64,000 bases of DNA from Methylocella tundrae. Lineage in GTDB: Bacteria > Pseudomonadota > Alphaproteobacteria > Rhizobiales > Beijerinckiaceae. The stretch covers positions 40,353-104,352 of the forward strand of contig NZ_CABFMQ020000068.1 in assembly GCF_901905185.1 (NCBI RefSeq), read 5' to 3'. Every line of letters begins with the position of its first letter. Position 1 is the first letter of the stretch. The notes below the pieces were generated by a model that was not told where the DNA came from, made no database searches, and was given only the letters and a program-made list of their open reading frames with translations. Position numbers and translations under genes: made by a program. This document shows, piece after piece, positions 27,059 through 34,643 of this stretch.

Positions 27059-27367
27059 GGCATTAGCCGGGCGCCCGGTCGGGCGATTTCATCAAGTCGT
27101 CGCGCCAGCGGCCTAGAATGCGTGAAGGAGCGTCCGAGGCGAGGCTGGCGCTGGACCTCGCCGGTCTTTTTGTCCTAGCATTGATTTGGTCGCCGGCTTC
27201 GTTTTGCGATCAATGAGCCGTTTATCGCGGAGAAACAGCGTCGATGCGGCTCGCGCCTCTACCGGCGCCCTGCATCGCTCGTCCGGCAATGAGACGATAC
27301 GGAAACGTCGCGTCTGAATTTTTGCCTCCTCTACGCCTTTGGCCAATCATAAAGAGGAACGTCTTCC
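27059..27367. other. Intergenic region, no gene recognised
   Basis: About 310 bases lie between the amidotransferase and the DUF3597 gene. A minus-strand frame (27113-27346) exists but has no good start or recognisable product. The promoter and ribosome binding site (AAGAGGAA) of the DUF3597 gene lie at its right end. Confidence 0.4.
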
Positions 27368-27817
27368 ATGAGCATCTTCGGCAATATCGTATCCAAGCTT
27401 TTCGGCCATTCCACAGCTCATGCGGCGGAGAGCCCGGCGGGTGCCACGCCGGCGTCGCCCGCCGGAGCCGCCCCCGCAGCCGGGGCGGCGCCTGCGGCGT
27501 CCGCGCCGGCGACAGCTCCCGCCACCGGAACCGCGTCCACGCCCACTGCGTCTTTGCACGAGGTGGACGTCACCGCGATTCTCGACGGCCTCGTCGTCAA
27601 ACATGGGCAAAAGCTCGACTGGCGGCATTCGATCGTCGATCTTCTGAAAGCGCTCGACCTCGACAGCAGCCTTTCAGCGCGCAAGGAACTGGCCGGCGAG
27701 CTGCATTACACCGGCAGCACCGACGACACCGCGACCATGAACGTGTGGCTGATCAAGCAGGTAATCGCCAAAATCGCTGCGAATGGCGGCAAGGTGCCCG
27801 CCGACCTCGTGCATTAA
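27368..27817 (+). CDS. DUF3597 family protein
   Basis: This is a 149-residue protein. It opens MSIFGNIVSKLFGHSTAHA and, after an Ala/Pro-rich linker (residues 22-57), has the DUF3597 core: VDVTAILDGLVVKHGQKLDWRHSIVDLLKALDLD, then ARKELAGELHYTG and MNVWLIKQV. The first half-line and the core are separate conserved blocks. The family is often found in Hyphomicrobiales and has no known function. A tandem hairpin repeat array begins directly at its stop codon. Confidence 0.85.
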   Translation: MSIFGNIVSKLFGHSTAHAAESPAGATPASPAGAAPAAGAAPAASAPATAPATGTASTPTASLHEVDVTAILDGLVVKHGQKLDWRHSIVDLLKALDLDSSLSARKELAGELHYTGSTDDTATMNVWLIKQVIAKIAANGGKVPADLVH

Positions 27818-28014
27818 AGCATGGCCCCGAAAAGTTGCAGACTTTTCGGACAAGGCCATGCGTTGAAGGAAACCATGGCCCCGAGAAGTTGCAGACTTTT
27901 CGGATAAGGCCATGCGTTGAAGGAGACCATGGCCCCGAAAGGTTGCAGACTTCTCGGACAAGGCCATGCGTTGAAGGAGACCATGGCCCCGAAAAGTTGC
28001 AGACTTTTGGGCCC
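27818..28014. repeat. Tandem array of a 54-bp palindromic unit
   Basis: Units start at 27821, 27875, 27929 and 27983 (the last is partial), an exact 54-base period with a few substitutions. Each full unit nests two stems: CATGGCC...GGCCATG outside and CCGAAAAGT-TGCAG-ACTTTTCGG inside. It belongs to the dispersed repeat family of this window, here amplified. It separates the convergent DUF3597 and xerD genes and could act as a bidirectional terminator. Because 54 is a multiple of three, all frames read through it as pseudo-repeats. Confidence 0.9.
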
Positions 28015-28038
28015 TGAAAAGCTGGCGGCTCTTCTGGG

Positions 28039-28989
28039 CTAATCCTCGTCATCGGCAAGCGGGTGCAGATCCCGCACCATGGATTTCAGCCGCTCGTCGA
28101 GCACATGAGTGTAGATTTGCGTCGTCGAAATATCGGCATGTCCGAGTAGTTCCTGCACGACGCGCAGGTCAGCGCCGTTTTGCAGGAGATGGCTGGCGAA
28201 GGCGTGGCGCAGCACATGCGGGCTGATGCGCGCGGCGGCGATGCCCGCGGCGGCGGCGCAGCTTTTGAGGTCCCGCGCAAACGCCTGCCGGGTCAGATGC
28301 CCGCTCTCGCTGTCGGCCGGGAAAAGCCACGGGCCCGCCGCGGCGCCGGGCTGCGTTTTTTCGAGAAGGGCGCGATAGGCTGAAATCGCCGCGCGCGCGG
28401 CGCTCGAGATAGGCGCCAGCCGGTCCCGCCCGCCTTTGCCCCGAATGGGGATCAGCGGCTCCCTGCCGCGCGCGATGCTTTTCGGCAGCGAGACGAGTTC
28501 GGAGACGCGCAGCCCCGTCGCGTAGAGAAGTTCGATGAGGCTGGCGGTGCGCAGCGCGCGCAGACGTTCGCCGGCGGGACGCGCTCCATCGTCAAGACCC
28601 TCTTTCGACACGGCGAGGAGATGATCGACTTCAGCGATCGAGAGCGTTTTCGGCAAGCCCCTGCCGCGCCGCGGCCCTTCGATGATGGCGGCGGGATCAT
28701 CGCGGCGCAGCCCCTCGCCCACGAGAAAGCGGTGGAGCTGGCGAATGGAGGATAGTTTGCGCCCGCTCGACGCGGCGGTGAGGCCGCGCTTGTCGAGCCA
28801 TGTCAGAAAGGCGCGTATGTCGTCGCTTGTCGCCTCGAGCGGCGTTTTGCCGGAGGCGCCAAGGCGCGCCGCATAATCTGCAAGGTCGCGGGCGTAGGCC
28901 TCGATCGTGTTCTTCGCGCCGCCGCGTTCGGCGGCGATCATCTCGAGAAAGCTTTCGATGAGGCGGGAAGATGCGCGCTTATCCGCCAT
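28039..28989 (-). CDS. xerD: Site-specific tyrosine recombinase XerD
   Basis: This is a 316-residue recombinase that, with XerC, resolves chromosome dimers at dif. The start at 28989 (AGGACGCC upstream; MADKRASSRLIESFL) gives the normal length. The N-terminal SAM-like core-binding domain spans residues 5-95. The catalytic residues are visible: Arg in ATGLRVSELV, Lys in RGKGGRDR, His-x-x-Arg in HVLRHAFASHL, and His and Tyr in LGHADISTTQIYTHV. No mobile-element genes are nearby, so this is the housekeeping copy. Confidence 0.93.
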   Translation of the reverse strand: MADKRASSRLIESFLEMIAAERGGAKNTIEAYARDLADYAARLGASGKTPLEATSDDIRAFLTWLDKRGLTAASSGRKLSSIRQLHRFLVGEGLRRDDPAAIIEGPRRGRGLPKTLSIAEVDHLLAVSKEGLDDGARPAGERLRALRTASLIELLYATGLRVSELVSLPKSIARGREPLIPIRGKGGRDRLAPISSAARAAISAYRALLEKTQPGAAAGPWLFPADSESGHLTRQAFARDLKSCAAAAGIAAARISPHVLRHAFASHLLQNGADLRVVQELLGHADISTTQIYTHVLDERLKSMVRDLHPLADDED

Positions 28990-29103
28990 GCGGCGTCCTT
29001 GTCTCAACCTGCCCGAAGGGAGCCCTTCTGCTTGCTCCGCGTTCCAGGCTATCCGGCGATATCGCGGCGGCCAATCCTGCTCCGGACGCAATAGCGCATG
29101 GCC

Positions 29104-29172
29104 TAGAGCATGATGCCGAAAAAGGGCCAGACTTTTCGGCCCGCATCATGCGTTATAACAAAAGTCGAAAGA
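29104..29172 (+). repeat. Dispersed hairpin repeat, copy 5
   Basis: TAGAGCATGATGCCGAAAAAG, the closing arm CTTTTCGG, and CATCATGCGTTATAACAAAAG follow the family layout. It lies between xerD and the 47-residue small gene. Confidence 0.6.
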
Positions 29173-29213
29173 GCAGAATGCGTTCCTCTTTGATAGACGG
29201 CGCCCGCGCCGCT

Positions 29214-29357
29214 CTATCTGTTCAGCCGCGCGGGGGGAATCGTCTGGTTGATCTGGCGCGTCACCGGCTGGACGAACGTCACGAGCGCCACCATCCCGGC
29301 GAAAACGATTCCGGCGAGAACGCCGAGCACGAAAAGAAAACGAAAAAGACTGGGCAA
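29214..29357 (-). CDS. Conserved 47-residue single-pass membrane protein
   Basis: This is a small gene. A TTG start at 29357 has GGAGG six bases upstream (a GTG one codon earlier is too close). The product begins PSLFRFLFVLGVLAGIVFAG, one membrane helix, and ends in a short tail with QTIPPARLNR. The opening and the terminal IPP pattern resemble a small Hyphomicrobiales protein that I recall next to housekeeping genes. Function unknown. It lies 21 bases downstream of mtaB on the same strand and may be cotranscribed. Confidence 0.65.
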   Translation of the reverse strand: MPSLFRFLFVLGVLAGIVFAGMVALVTFVQPVTRQINQTIPPARLNR

Positions 29358-29378
29358 CACGATCCTCCGCAGGCGGTG

Positions 29379-30698
29379 TCAGGGGCAGAGGGCTGTGTCA
29401 TAGGCAAGCGCGGGCGGGCTCAACTCCACGGTTGCGCCGGCAGGCGTCGCGGCGCCTCGAACGCGCACGCCGGAAAGCGCCTTGCCTTCGTCGCGCTCGA
29501 TTGCGACGTCAATCATCAATGAGGGCGCCGCGTCGCCTGTCCTGACGCAAGTGAAGTCCGCGGCGCGGCCGAGGCCGCCGCGCTCCGTCAGCACGCGCAA
29601 AACCTTGCCGATCTGCGCGGCGTGATGCCGGCGCAGCGCCGCCTCGCCTGCGATGCGCAAGCGCTTTGCCCGCTCTTTGACCAGCGCGGGCGCGACGGGC
29701 GGCATTTTAGCGGCGGGCGTCCCCGGCCGGGCGGAAAATGGAAAGACGTGGAGATAGGTCAGGCCGCAATCCTCGATAAGGCGAAGCGTGTTTTCAAACA
29801 TGGCCTCGGTTTCGGTCGGAAAGCCAGCGATCAGATCGGCGCCGAAAACCATATCGGGCCGCAGGCGCCGCAGCTCCGCGCAAAACGCGATCGCATCGAG
29901 GCGCGTGTGCCGGCGCTTCATCCGCTTCAGGATCATATCGTCGCCGGCCTGCAGCGACAGATGAAGATGCGGCGCGAGGCGCGGCTCGCTGGCGAAGGCC
30001 TCGATCAGATCGGCGTCGGCCTCGATGCAGTCGATCGAGGAGAGTCGCAGCCGTTCAAGGCGGGGAACGGCGCGAAGGATCGACCTGACAAGGCCGCCGA
30101 GTTTGATTTCGTCGCCAAGGTCCGCGCCATAAGAGGTGAGATCGACGCCGGTCAGCACGATCTCGCGAAAGCCTTTGTCGGTCAGTCGCCGGACGGCGGA
30201 CAATATCGTCTCCGGCGGCGATGAGCGCGATGGGCCGCGTCCGAACGGAATGACGCAGAAGGTGCAGCGGTGATCGCAGCCTGTCTGCACAGCGAGAAAG
30301 GCGCGCGTATGATCCTCGACGCCTTCGCTCGGAGCCTTCGGCGGCGGACCGGCCTGCATGATGTCCGACACGCTTACGCGCCCGGAGGTTGCCGGCGCCC
30401 ATGTTGCGGGATCGGTCTTTTCGGCGTTGCCGACGACGCGCGCGACCTCCGGCATCTCGGCGAATCGCAAGGGGTCGATCTGCGCGGCGCAGCCGGTGAC
30501 GATGATCCGCGCGCCCGGCCGCTCGCGCTTGACGCGGCGGATCGCCTGACGCGCCTGGCGCGTTGCCTCCGCCGTCACGGCGCAGGTATTGACGATGACG
30601 AGGCCGTCCTGTCCCGCTTCCTCGGCCGCGCGCCGCATGGCGTCGGATTCGACGAGGTTCAGGCGGCAGCCGAAGGTTAAGACCTCAACGCCCGTCAC
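29379..30698 (-). CDS. mtaB: tRNA t6A37 methylthiotransferase MtaB
   Basis: This is a 439-residue radical-SAM methylthiotransferase that converts t6A37 to ms2t6A37 in tRNAs. The N-terminal UPF0004 domain carries the three cluster cysteines (FGCRLN, VNTCAV, TGCAAQ). The radical SAM motif is [12 protein letters not shown] start overlaps the dapF stop by four bases, showing translational coupling. The C-terminal TRAM region is present but short. Confidence 0.93.
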   Translation of the reverse strand: MTGVEVLTFGCRLNLVESDAMRRAAEEAGQDGLVIVNTCAVTAEATRQARQAIRRVKRERPGARIIVTGCAAQIDPLRFAEMPEVARVVGNAEKTDPATWAPATSGRVSVSDIMQAGPPPKAPSEGVEDHTRAFLAVQTGCDHRCTFCVIPFGRGPSRSSPPETILSAVRRLTDKGFREIVLTGVDLTSYGADLGDEIKLGGLVRSILRAVPRLERLRLSSIDCIEADADLIEAFASEPRLAPHLHLSLQAGDDMILKRMKRRHTRLDAIAFCAELRRLRPDMVFGADLIAGFPTETEAMFENTLRLIEDCGLTYLHVFPFSARPGTPAAKMPPVAPALVKERAKRLRIAGEAALRRHHAAQIGKVLRVLTERGGLGRAADFTCVRTGDAAPSLMIDVAIERDEGKALSGVRVRGAATPAGATVELSPPALAYDTALCP

Positions 30699-31567
30699 GC
30701 CGCGGCGTCCGCGAAAAGCCCGGGATCGAGCTCTGTTTCAAATTCGAACTCGACGGGGCCCGCCATCACCACCATATCGTCGCTCTCGCGCCAGACAATA
30801 TCGAGATCGCCGCCCGGCAAGGAGACGGTCGCCCGCCGCCCTGTCAGATTTTTGCGCGCGGCGGCGACGAGCGCTGCGCAGGCGGCGGAGCCGCAGGCGC
30901 GGGTGAGGCCGGCGCCGCGTTCCCAGACCTTGAGTTCGATATGATCGCGGGAGACGATTCGGGCGAGCGAAATATTGGCCCGCTCCGGGAAGATCGGATC
31001 ATGTTCCAGCGCGGGGCCAATGACGGCGAGATCATAGGCGTCGAAATCTTCGACAAAGAAAATCGCGTGCGGATTGCCCATGCTGACGACAGCGGGCTTT
31101 TGCAGGAGCGGCGCGCCGGACGGACCGAAGGCGAGATCAATCGCGGTAGTGTCCTCAGTGGGCTTTGCCAGCGGAATATCGGTCCAGGCGAGGCGAGGCG
31201 CGCCCATCTCGACTTCAAAACGCCATTCGCCGAGACGCCGGCAGGCGAGACGGCCCGCCGCCGTTTCTATGAAAATTTCGTCGCGCGCGTCATCGCGAAA
31301 GAGGGTCCAGGCGACGCAGCGGGCGCCGTTGCCGCAGGCGCCTGCCTCGGAGCCATCGGCGTTGAGAATCGTGACATAGGCCTCAGCGCCCTCCGAGCGC
31401 GGGTCGCTGAGCGCCATCAGCTGATCGAAGGCAAGCCCCTTGCTTCGCGCAATCGCCCGCGCTTCGGGCGCGCTGACCCCAAAGCCCGCGCCGCGCAGGT
31501 CGACGACGAGGATCTCGTTGCCGAGCCCGTTCATCTTGGTTACCAGCCTGTTGGCGAGAGGGCTCAT
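30695..31567 (-). CDS. dapF: Diaminopimelate epimerase
   Basis: This 290-residue enzyme interconverts LL- and meso-diaminopimelate for lysine and murein synthesis. Both catalytic cysteines are in their motifs: ACGNGARC in the N-terminal half and [12 protein letters not shown] in the C-terminal half. It opens with [17 protein letters not shown]. It overlaps mtaB by four bases in the order dapF-mtaB, a conserved alphaproteobacterial pairing. Confidence 0.96.
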   Translation of the reverse strand: MSPLANRLVTKMNGLGNEILVVDLRGAGFGVSAPEARAIARSKGLAFDQLMALSDPRSEGAEAYVTILNADGSEAGACGNGARCVAWTLFRDDARDEIFIETAAGRLACRRLGEWRFEVEMGAPRLAWTDIPLAKPTEDTTAIDLAFGPSGAPLLQKPAVVSMGNPHAIFFVEDFDAYDLAVIGPALEHDPIFPERANISLARIVSRDHIELKVWERGAGLTRACGSAACAALVAAARKNLTGRRATVSLPGGDLDIVWRESDDMVVMAGPVEFEFETELDPGLFADAAA

Positions 31568-31745
31568 GTCGGCGCGTCATTTTTCCGTGTGCAGGCCACC
31601 ATATAAGGATTTTCCTCGTGAACGACCATTGTTTTGTCGCGCGGAGGCGTTCTTAATCGTCGAGCCGCTTGGCGTTGCTTGCCACACTGTTTAAGACGTG
31701 CGGCGGTAGGGGGCGGGCAGGCTTGGCGGCATATTGGAGCGGCAG

Positions 31746-32471
31746 ATGAGATTTGGCGAAATCAGAAAACCGATAGCTTTACGCCTGGCTTTCAGTCTCG
31801 CGTTCGCCTTGCTCCTTGGCCTCTTCGCCAGTGCGCCCGGGCCCGCCTGCGCCGAAGCGGGCTCCGCTGCGACGCCGTCGCAACAGGAGACCCCGGCAAG
31901 TCCGCCCGCGCCAGACGCGGCGGCTCCTGATAAAGCGGCGCCGGCGCCGGAAGCAACCGTGCCGGAGCCCGACCAGCAGCGGGCCGCCCCGGGCGTTCCG
32001 AGCGACGCCACGGCAGAGACGGTGGATGTGCCTCCGCGTCCCGTCGCGCTGCTCGTCGGCGATGCCGAATGGGCGGATGGGTTCAAGGCCATCACGACCG
32101 CGATCGGCAAAGTACAGGACGCCATCAAGGCCGCCGGGCTGAAACAGGCCGGACCGCCCTTCGCGGTTTTCCTCTCGACCGACGACGCCAGCTTCCACTT
32201 CGAGGCGATGGTTCCGCTCGCTGAAAAGCCCGGGGACAAAAGCGACCTTCCCGACGGCGTCAAGCTCGGCGAATCACCTTACGGCAAGGCGATCAAGTTC
32301 CTGCACCGCGGCGCTTATGACGACATCGACTCCACCTATGACCTCATCACCGCCTATCTCGACGAGAAGGGGCTCGAGGCCAGGAATCTATTTATCGAGG
32401 AATATCTCACCGACACAAAGGAGAGCGACGACGCCAGCCTTAAGGCGGATATTTACGTCTTTCTGAAGTGA
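31746..32471 (+). CDS. Secreted GyrI-like (SOUL/AraC effector-binding fold) domain protein
   Basis: This is a 241-residue protein; GGAG precedes the ATG at 31746. A signal peptide (LAFSLAFALLLGLFASAPGPACA) is followed by an Ala/Pro-rich linker to about residue 95. A GyrI-like small-molecule-binding domain follows (PVALLVGDAEWADGFKAI, YGKAIKFLHRGAYDDIDSTY and a C-terminal Glu in LFIEEYLTD). That domain is normally cytosolic or attached to AraC regulators; here it appears to be exported. Ligand unknown. Confidence 0.7.
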   Translation: MRFGEIRKPIALRLAFSLAFALLLGLFASAPGPACAEAGSAATPSQQETPASPPAPDAAAPDKAAPAPEATVPEPDQQRAAPGVPSDATAETVDVPPRPVALLVGDAEWADGFKAITTAIGKVQDAIKAAGLKQAGPPFAVFLSTDDASFHFEAMVPLAEKPGDKSDLPDGVKLGESPYGKAIKFLHRGAYDDIDSTYDLITAYLDEKGLEARNLFIEEYLTDTKESDDASLKADIYVFLK

Positions 32472-32609
32472 GGGCAGCCGCGCTCCGTTCGCGATAAGGC
32501 CGGAGCGCGCGGCGAGCGCTGCGGAGGGGGCTCTCTGCTTTCGTCAATAAGCCGGAAACATGTCGCCCGAACCCCGGTTTCCGCTTTTCGGCATAGGGCT
32601 TGAGGCGGC

Positions 32610-32637
32610 ACGACGGCGCCGCGAACGGCGCCGTCGT
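32610..32637. terminator. Strong bidirectional hairpin between convergent genes
   Basis: A perfect 12-base stem (ACGACGGCGCCG with CGGCGCCGTCGT) closes on a CGAA tetraloop between the GyrI-like gene and the bicupin gene. A full U-tract is missing, but stability and position suit a bidirectional terminator. Confidence 0.65.
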
Positions 32638-32671
32638 CATTTCGTGTCAGGCGGCAGGGATCGCCGCGCGG

Positions 32672-33919
32672 TCAACCCGCTTCAAGGCCGAGCTGTCCTT
32701 GCGGAAATTTGGCGATTTCGGCCGGATCGACGTTGAGGTGCTGAGCGACAAGCTCCGGCGGCGTACGCCTCAGCCAGTCGGAAACATCGACTTCCTGATA
32801 AACCGGAGCCTTGAAGATGGTCAAAAACTGCAGCTCGCCGGCGCCGGTGTTCTGAATGTAGTGGGCCTGGCTTTTCGGCACATATCCGACGTCGCCGGCT
32901 CTGAAATCGGCGGTCTGGGCGCGCGGTCCAGCATCATAGACCGTCATGCGGCCTTCGCCCTTGATCCAATATTGCCACTCGTCGGCGTTTGGATGCCAAT
33001 GCATGCGGCGCAGCGCTCCGGGCTTTAGGGTCTCGAGCGCCGCGGTAATCGTTGTCGATACCTTGAACGTCCGGCTGTCCGCCAGATGGATGACGCCGGA
33101 GCGATTTTCCTTCACGGGCTTCGATCCGCTCAAGGAGAATGTGAAGGGGTTTGGCGGCGCCTCGCCGGAATTGACGGCGGCCTGATCAGCGGCGAGGGAG
33201 CCCGGCTCCTTGCCCTGAAAGATCCAGAGATCATGCAAGGGAATCGATTTGAAAGTCTCGGCGGGGACGCTGAAATTCTGGGCCAGAATGTCGGGCGGCG
33301 TATGCGCCATCAGATCGGTCAACAGGAGCGTATTGAATTCGGAAGCCTTCCCGTCGTCGAAGACGATGAGGAATTCGCATCCATCGGGACCAAGGCCCTG
33401 CAGCGAATGCGGTTGCCCGGCCGGGAAATACCAGATCTCGCCTTCCTTCACGTCCTGTACATAGGCTCGTCCCAGTTCATCGAGGACGGTGACGCGGCAT
33501 GAGCCGTTGGTGATGAGGCCCCATTCAGCCGCAAGGTGCCAGTGAAGCTCGCGGATGCCGCCGGGACCAAGCCGCATGTTGACGCCAGATATTTCCTTGG
33601 AAATTGGAAAATTTTCCGCCGTCACTTCCCGGGCCCAGCCGCCGGCCTGAATGCGCTTGTGGGCGTTGTTGAAAGAGGACCAGAACATCGGCATGTCGCC
33701 GATGTCGGTCGGAGGCGGATTCTGAAACGAGGGAAACTGACTTTCGAGGGCTGGATTTTGGGGGCCGGGATCGGAAATCGCGCCCGGCGTCGAATTGATC
33801 GCGCCCTCGGCGGGCTCGTCCGGATTGCCGAAGGCGGCGGCGTTCGCCCCCGCCGCGGCGGCGACGGCGCCGCCAACGGCGCTGAGGGCGAGGAGCATAC
33901 GGCGAGACAGGTGATCCAT
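32672..33919 (-). CDS. oxdC: Tat-exported oxalate decarboxylase-type bicupin
   Basis: This is a 415-residue bicupin. A twin-arginine signal (SRRMLLALSAVGGAVAAAAG) opens the protein. Each cupin keeps its four Mn ligands: LHWHLAAEWG with PAGQPHS in the first, and MHWHPNADEWQYWIKGEG with KSQAHY in the second. The lid segment reads ASEFNTLLL, where the catalytic Glu of B. subtilis OxdC (in SENST) is conserved; that favours decarboxylase over oxidase activity. It would convert periplasmic oxalate to formate and CO2, and formate is a usable methylotroph intermediate (inference). Confidence 0.85.
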   Translation of the reverse strand: MDHLSRRMLLALSAVGGAVAAAAGANAAAFGNPDEPAEGAINSTPGAISDPGPQNPALESQFPSFQNPPPTDIGDMPMFWSSFNNAHKRIQAGGWAREVTAENFPISKEISGVNMRLGPGGIRELHWHLAAEWGLITNGSCRVTVLDELGRAYVQDVKEGEIWYFPAGQPHSLQGLGPDGCEFLIVFDDGKASEFNTLLLTDLMAHTPPDILAQNFSVPAETFKSIPLHDLWIFQGKEPGSLAADQAAVNSGEAPPNPFTFSLSGSKPVKENRSGVIHLADSRTFKVSTTITAALETLKPGALRRMHWHPNADEWQYWIKGEGRMTVYDAGPRAQTADFRAGDVGYVPKSQAHYIQNTGAGELQFLTIFKAPVYQEVDVSDWLRRTPPELVAQHLNVDPAEIAKFPQGQLGLEAG

Positions 33920-34003
33920 GTGGGAAGCTCCGGTTTGGTCGGGTGAAGGCAGGAGTCTGCGAGGAAGGTTCCATCATGTGAGGCGCCGCCCGAAGGCGCC
34001 ATA

Positions 34004-34386
34004 TCAAGGCTGTTCTGTGCGGCGCAGCCTGAGCGATTGAACGGGGGGAAGAAGCCGCAAGTCTTCCTCTCCGGGAATTTCATCGAAGCCATCGAACGTT
34101 TCTTGAACGATGGCCTCGATGCGCTCGATCTCATCGCCCTTCAATGGCGCAAATTCCCCTTCGCGCCTCTTTTTCGAAAGCGTACCTTTATTCTGCCGGA
34201 TGAAAAGGAGGAGATCGTCAGCAACGCGGTCCGGCATTTCAACCGTATCCATGATCTGTCGCCGCACTTCGTCGTGGCGGCGCAGATAGTCGTGCAATCG
34301 AAATACCGGTACAGATCGGCGGTATCGTTCAGAACTTCGACATTGCAGTCAAGACGCGGTCGAAAATCAATATTTTTCGTCGAGTT
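34004..34386 (-). pseudogene. Remnant of a Fic-family protein, C-terminal part
   Basis: One minus frame from 34386 encodes CNVEVLNDTADLYRYFD, a hallmark C-terminal string of Fic-family (AMPylase-type) proteins. The expected continuation is missing. After an apparent deletion of about 20-30 codons the homology resumes in another frame with YLRRHDEVRRQIMDTVEMPD, then LLFIRQNKGTLSKKRR and EFAPLKGDEIERIE, ending at 34004. The catalytic HPFxxGNGR region is absent altogether. It is therefore a decayed fragment, although the downstream frame alone (TTG at 34297, 97 residues) is open. Confidence 0.65.
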
Positions 34387-34524
34387 TCATGCTTAAGGGA
34401 CACCGCACGTCGAAAAATGGCTCAAAATCAGCGCCTGCCGGAAGTCGGCGCGCTGGCCTCGATCTTGCTTCTGTGGACCGGCGCGCATCGGAGGCCCAAC
34501 GCTTCCGCTGCGGATAAAGAAGCG

Positions 34525-34559
34525 CAAGGTTGTCGCAGCGTTTCAAGGTTGTCGCAGCG
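34525..34559 (+). promoter_or_regulatory. Perfect 16-bp tandem direct repeat upstream of sensor kinase 1
   Basis: CAAGGTTGTCGCAGCG occurs at 34525-34540 and again at 34544-34559 with a 3-base spacer (period 19). It lies 85-120 bases upstream of the first transporter-like kinase gene, in otherwise noncoding sequence. Two identical half-sites about two helical turns apart are typical of response-regulator binding. The cognate LuxR-type regulator at 37993 is an obvious candidate (inference). Confidence 0.5.
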
Positions 34560-34643
34560 CTTGAAGCCGAGTCCGGCCCGCGCCGGTCGAGCGCATTGGC
34601 CGGTCGAAAACAGCCGAGGCGGGGTGGTTTTCTTTTGACCTCT

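Noticed and set aside
27818..28014. Possible CRISPR array
   Set aside because: Units are directly abutting 54-mers without unique spacers, no cas genes are nearby, and each unit is a nested hairpin of a dispersed repeat family.
27244..28017. A 257-codon frame with a repeated 18-residue unit (a possible repeat protein)
   Set aside because: It crosses the DUF3597 gene in another frame, and the repeats come only from the 54-bp palindromic array, whose length is a multiple of three.
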